DNA of 9,488 bases from Cellvibrionales bacterium UBA2511 (lineage in GTDB: Bacteria > Pseudomonadota > Gammaproteobacteria > Pseudomonadales > Porticoccaceae), in contig DDNV01000085.1 of NCBI GenBank assembly GCA_002341315.1, positions 49,319 through 58,806 of the forward strand, in the 5' to 3' direction. The notes under the pieces were generated by a model. It ran no database searches. It had not been told where the DNA came from and saw nothing but the letters and a program-made list of their open reading frames with translations. Below, one piece after another: positions 6,135 to 9,488 of this stretch. Numbering within the stretch: the stretch's first letter is position 1; each line of letters opens with the position of its first letter. The position numbers and the translations under genes are program-made.

Positions 6135-8033
6135 ATGTGTGGTATTGCGGGAATTTTTGATTTAACGGGCCGTCGGGATTTTGATGGCGACCTGATCGGC
6201 GCGATGAATCAGACGCAGTTTCATCGCGGCCCCGATGAGGGTGGCCAGCATCTGGAGCCGGGTGTTGCGCTGGCCCATCGCCGTCTGTCGATTATCGATC
6301 TGTCCTCCGGGCAACAGCCCATGTTCAGTGAAGATGGCAATCTCTGCGTCGTTTTTAATGGCGAAATTTACAATTTTCACTCACTGTCCGAGCAGCTCAG
6401 GGAAAAGGGCTACCACTTTCGTACGCGCTGTGACACGGAGGTTATCCTCTATGCCTGGCAGGAGTGGGGAGAGCGTTGTGTGGACCACTTTCGCGGCATG
6501 TTCGCCTTTGCTGTCTATGACCGTCGGGCAGAATCGGTGTTTCTCGCCCGGGACCGGTTTGGTATCAAGCCGTTGTTCTATTCCATCCTGCCCGAAGGGC
6601 AGCTGGTGTTTGGTTCCGAGCTGAAGGTGCTCAAAGCCCATCCCGACTTGCCGCGTTTGCTGAATGTGCAGGCGGTAGAAGATTACTTTGCCTTTGGCTA
6701 CATCCCCGAGCCAAAAACCATTTATCGCGATGTCTTCAAGCTTCCACCCGGGCATACCCTGCTGCTACGCCGGGGCGAGCCGGTGCCGGAAACCCACGAA
6801 TATTGGGATATCCCGTTTACACCGGTCCAGGCAGGCTCGGAATCTGAGGTGCAGGAAGAACTGCTGATGCGGATGCGGGAAGCTGTGGAGGTGCGCATGG
6901 AAGCCGAGGTGCCATTGGGGGCGTTTCTGTCCGGTGGTGTGGATTCCAGTGCCGTGGTGGCAATGATGGCCGGATTGCAGGATAAACCCGTCAACACCTG
7001 TGCCATCGGTTTTGATGTCAAGCAATTCAATGAGACAGAGTTTGCCCGGCAAGTAGCTACTCGCTATCAGACCAATCACTTCGAGCGCACCGTCAGTAGT
7101 GACGATTTTGACCTGCTGGATATTCTCGCCGACCTCTACGATGAACCCTATGCAGACAGTTCGGCGATTCCCACCTACCGGGTTTGCCAGCTGGCCAAAC
7201 AGCAGGTAACCGTGGCCCTGTCCGGTGATGGCGGTGACGAGGGATTTGCGGGGTATCGCCGCTATCGCTGGCACATGAACGAGGAAAAACTGCGATCCAG
7301 GCTGCCACTGGGGTTGCGCAAACCCCTGTTCGGTGCATTGGGCCGCCTTTATCCGAAGGCCGATTGGGCGCCCAGGGTGTTTCGGGCCAAAAGCACGTTT
7401 CAGTCTTTGGCGCGCAATTCTGTCGAAGCGTATTTTCACTCGGTGTCACTGGCCAAGGATGATCAACGTGAAAAACTGTTCAGTGAGAAAATGAAAAGCC
7501 AGCTGGCGGGCTATTGTGCTGTGGATACCTTTCATCACCATGCCGCACGGGCTCCCACCGATGACCCCCTGTCGCTGATTCAGTACCTCGATATGAAAAC
7601 CTATCTGGTGGGGGATATTCTTACCAAAGTGGATCGTGCCAGTATGGCCCATGCGCTGGAAGTCAGGGTTCCATTGCTGGATCACAAGCTGATGGAGTGG
7701 GTTTCCGGTCTGCCCTCCAATATCAAATTGAAAGGGCAGGAAGGTAAATACATTCTCAAAAAATCCCTTGAGCCGCACTTGCCCGATGATGTGCTTTACC
7801 GCGACAAAATGGGTTTCGGCGTACCGCTGGCAAAATGGTTTCGCGGGCCGCTCCGGGACAGATTGCGGCGTACCATTACCGGCGGAAATCTGGCTAAAAC
7901 GGGGTTGTTTAACCAGCCCTATCTGGAAGAGCTGGTCGACCAGCATCTCTCCGGTCGCCGTGACCACAGCGCTGTTTTATGGTCGTTGCTGATGTTTGAA
8001 GCCACCACCAAACACGATCAATTCGAGCTATAG
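6135..8033 (+). CDS. XrtA/PEP-CTERM-associated asparagine-synthase-like amidotransferase
   Basis: A 632-residue protein of the glutamine-hydrolysing asparagine synthase (AsnB) type, resembling the exosortase A-linked amidotransferase 1 family (TIGR03108). The N-terminal class II glutaminase domain (about 2-215) begins M-C-G-I-A-G with nucleophile C2, then R31-G-P-D-E, N75-G-E-I-Y-N and C99-D-T-E. The synthetase domain has the ATP pyrophosphatase loop S266-G-G-V-D-S and S363-G-D-G-G-D-E. All key motifs are intact, so it should release ammonia from glutamine and transfer it to an adenylated carboxylate. In this setting the acceptor is more likely a uronic acid or other carboxyl group of the polysaccharide or its precursor than free aspartate, but this is not proven. 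ATG 6135 must be the start because C2 has to be exposed. The gene follows stp2 by 3 bp, with CAGGG at 6120-6124 as a likely ribosome binding site. Confidence 0.92.
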   Translation: MCGIAGIFDLTGRRDFDGDLIGAMNQTQFHRGPDEGGQHLEPGVALAHRRLSIIDLSSGQQPMFSEDGNLCVVFNGEIYNFHSLSEQLREKGYHFRTRCDTEVILYAWQEWGERCVDHFRGMFAFAVYDRRAESVFLARDRFGIKPLFYSILPEGQLVFGSELKVLKAHPDLPRLLNVQAVEDYFAFGYIPEPKTIYRDVFKLPPGHTLLLRRGEPVPETHEYWDIPFTPVQAGSESEVQEELLMRMREAVEVRMEAEVPLGAFLSGGVDSSAVVAMMAGLQDKPVNTCAIGFDVKQFNETEFARQVATRYQTNHFERTVSSDDFDLLDILADLYDEPYADSSAIPTYRVCQLAKQQVTVALSGDGGDEGFAGYRRYRWHMNEEKLRSRLPLGLRKPLFGALGRLYPKADWAPRVFRAKSTFQSLARNSVEAYFHSVSLAKDDQREKLFSEKMKSQLAGYCAVDTFHHHAARAPTDDPLSLIQYLDMKTYLVGDILTKVDRASMAHALEVRVPLLDHKLMEWVSGLPSNIKLKGQEGKYILKKSLEPHLPDDVLYRDKMGFGVPLAKWFRGPLRDRLRRTITGGNLAKTGLFNQPYLEELVDQHLSGRRDHSAVLWSLLMFEATTKHDQFEL

Positions 8034-8039
8034 ATTGCC

Positions 8040-9242
8040 ATGCGTATCCTCCATATTCTCGATCACTCGATTCCCCTGCAAAGTGGTTACACCTTCCGCA
8101 CCCGCAATATTCTCAGGCAACAGCGTGCGCTCGGCTGGGACACGGTTCATGTCACCGGCCTAAAGCATCCCGGTTCTTCGGTTTCGCATGAGGAGGTCGA
8201 CGGACTTCGTTTTTACCGGACCCCGGCCGAGAGCGGTTTGCTGTCGCGGCTGCCGATACTTAACCAGTGGCAGGTGATACAGACACTGGCAAAACGTATT
8301 GTCGAGGTCATCGAAACGGAGAAGCCGGATATCCTCCATGCCCACTCCCCGGCGTTAAATGGTCTGGCAGCATTGCAGGCGAATAAAAAGTTTGGCCTGC
8401 CACTGGTTTATGAATGCCGCGCTTTCTGGGAGGACGCCGCCGTTGATCACGGTACCAGCAGAGAACGGGGTGTTCGCTACCGGTTGACCCATGGCATGGA
8501 AAGCCATGTTTTTCGTCGCGCCGATGCCGTCACCACCATATGTCAGGGGCTGCGAGACGATATTGTCCATCGCGGCATTGCGCCATCGAAGGTCACTGTC
8601 ATCCCCAATGCGGTGGACATCGAGCACTTCAGTGTAGACGCCGGGGCGGACCCGGAACTGCAGCAGACCCTTGGCTTGCAAGATAAAACGGTACTGGGGT
8701 TTATCGGCTCATTTTATGCTTATGAGGGAATCCCGCTATTGCTTGAAGCGATGCCGGAAATGATTGCCAGCTGCCCCAATTTGCGACTGTTGCTGGTGGG
8801 TGGCGGCCCACAGGCGTCACTGATCAAGACAAAAATTGATGAGATGGGGTTGCAGGATGTGGTAATCATGACAGGTCGGGTTCCCCATACCGATGTGCAG
8901 AATTATTACAATCTGGTCGACATTTTCGTCTATCCGCGGCTTGGTATGCGGCTGACAGATCTGGTGACGCCCTTGAAGCCACTGGAAGCCATGGCTCAGG
9001 GTAAGTTAGTGATCGCTTCGGATGTAGGCGGTCACCGGGAGCTTGTTCGGGAAGGCGAAAATGGCTGCCTGTTTACCGCTGGCAGTGCTACATCATTGGC
9101 TCGCACCGTCATCGGATTGCTCGATGACCGGCAACGATGGCCTGCCATGCGCAGCAATGGTCGCCGTTACGTGGAGGAAGAGCGCAACTGGGCCAACAGC
9201 GTCAGCCGATATCGGCTGGTTTATGGCGATCTTTTAGGATGA
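8040..9242 (+). CDS. XrtA/PEP-CTERM-associated glycosyltransferase, Stp3-type (GT4-like)
   Basis: A 400-residue GT-B glycosyltransferase resembling the XrtA-linked Stp3 family (TIGR04063). The N terminus reads L-H-I-L-D-H-S-I-P-L-Q-S-G-Y-T-F-R-T, a signature of this group, followed by H-A-H-S-P. The C-terminal domain has I-P-N-A-V-D, G-F-I-G-S-F-Y-A-Y-E-G, L-L-V-G-G-G-P and L-V-T-P-L-K-P-L-E-A-M-A. In the last stretch E316 is the second glutamate of the GT4 motif, while the first position is L308. It probably adds another sugar to the lipid-linked repeat. It starts 6 bp after the amidotransferase stop with no convincing Shine-Dalgarno sequence, which suggests reinitiation by ribosomes finishing the previous gene. 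The end overlaps the next gene by four bases (ATGA). Confidence 0.9.
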   Translation: MRILHILDHSIPLQSGYTFRTRNILRQQRALGWDTVHVTGLKHPGSSVSHEEVDGLRFYRTPAESGLLSRLPILNQWQVIQTLAKRIVEVIETEKPDILHAHSPALNGLAALQANKKFGLPLVYECRAFWEDAAVDHGTSRERGVRYRLTHGMESHVFRRADAVTTICQGLRDDIVHRGIAPSKVTVIPNAVDIEHFSVDAGADPELQQTLGLQDKTVLGFIGSFYAYEGIPLLLEAMPEMIASCPNLRLLLVGGGPQASLIKTKIDEMGLQDVVIMTGRVPHTDVQNYYNLVDIFVYPRLGMRLTDLVTPLKPLEAMAQGKLVIASDVGGHRELVREGENGCLFTAGSATSLARTVIGLLDDRQRWPAMRSNGRRYVEEERNWANSVSRYRLVYGDLLG

Positions 9243-9488
9243 CGGCTCAGCCAGGAAAAACATTGCGTCTGGGGGTGGTGGGTCCTCTGCCTCCTCCGGC
9301 AGGTGGTATGGCCACCCAGACCAGCCAGCTGGTGAAGTTGTTCAGAGAAGAAGGCTTAGAGGTTTGTCTGGTGCAGACCAATCGGCCCTACCGTCCAAAG
9401 TCAGTGGAAAAACTCAGGGGCGTTCGCGCACTGTTCCGTCTGGTACCCTATCTGGTGGCCGTCTGGAAAATGGCTGGCAAAGTCGATT
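9239..9488 (+). CDS. Glycosyltransferase family 4 protein, N-terminal fragment
   Basis: The frame opens at ATG 9239, overlapping the previous stop codon as ATGA, and runs without a stop to the window edge, giving 83 complete codons. The N terminus contains a short beta strand and a glycine-rich loop, L-G-V-V-G-P-L-P-P-P-A-G-G-M-A-T-Q-T, followed by a helix and V-C-L-V-Q-T-N-R-P-Y. This is the acceptor-domain opening of GT-B glycosyltransferases of family 4. The catalytic C-terminal half is outside the window, so the subfamily and sugar cannot be named. Its position makes it the fourth glycosyltransferase of the cluster. Only AGG directly abutting the ATG resembles a ribosome binding site, too close to work normally, so coupling to the preceding gene is likely. 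Confidence 0.75.
   Translation, partial: MTAQPGKTLRLGVVGPLPPPAGGMATQTSQLVKLFREEGLEVCLVQTNRPYRPKSVEKLRGVRALFRLVPYLVAVWKMAGKVD

Noticed and set aside
6765..7439. Long minus-strand open frame (224 codons) inside the amidotransferase gene
   Set aside because: It lies fully antisense to a gene with intact catalytic motifs. Its translation has no recognisable domain, and such frames are common opposite GC-rich coding sequence.
7446..7967. Minus-strand open frame (173 codons) within the 3' part of the amidotransferase gene
   Set aside because: It is a shadow of the conserved synthetase domain; no family resemblance or gene context supports it.
1..9488. A wholly undescribed system, a mobile element or a CRISPR array
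   Set aside because: Every complete gene fits a known XrtA/PEP-CTERM exopolysaccharide family. There are no direct-repeat arrays, transposase or integrase genes, and no tRNA-like or attachment-site sequence was seen by eye.

Overview
The window is a compact, entirely plus-strand gene cluster for an exosortase A (XrtA) / PEP-CTERM-linked exopolysaccharide system. Seven complete genes sit between two truncated ones, and almost every base is coding. The largest gap between genes is 13 bp, and several neighbours overlap by 1 to 29 bp, so the genes are very probably read as one polycistronic message that starts upstream of the window and continues past it. I see no promoter, terminator, RNA gene, CRISPR array, insertion sequence or clear repeat.

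Layout: 1-175, 3' end of a non-hydrolysing UDP-GlcNAc 2-epimerase; 175-1086, polysaccharide deacetylase; 1058-2089, FemAB-type protein; 2103-3341, first GT-B glycosyltransferase; 3331-4950, exosortase A with a fused EpsI domain; 4947-6131, second glycosyltransferase; 6135-8033, asparagine-synthase-like amidotransferase; 8040-9242, third glycosyltransferase; 9239-9488, 5' end of a fourth. The deacetylase, FemAB protein, three complete glycosyltransferases and amidotransferase all resemble subfamilies defined by association with XrtA. These assignments come from recognised motifs and gene order, not from a database search.

How the genes fit together (inference from family knowledge): the epimerase would supply UDP-ManNAc, the cytoplasmic or membrane-peripheral glycosyltransferases would build a lipid-linked repeat unit, and the amidotransferase, deacetylase and FemAB protein would modify the glycan or its precursors. 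XrtA in the inner membrane would process PEP-CTERM proteins that reach the cell surface and presumably associate with or anchor in this polysaccharide. The PEP-CTERM substrates, chain-length and export proteins, priming transferase and the PrsK/PrsR regulators usual for such systems are not in the window.

Organism: the gene set and order are typical of Gram-negative, biofilm-forming environmental Proteobacteria (beta or gamma). The moderate GC content and protein style would suit an aquatic gammaproteobacterium, but the window does not fix the taxon. The system is a described one. The points most worth a second look are the modification enzymes of unknown substrate and a few motif departures.
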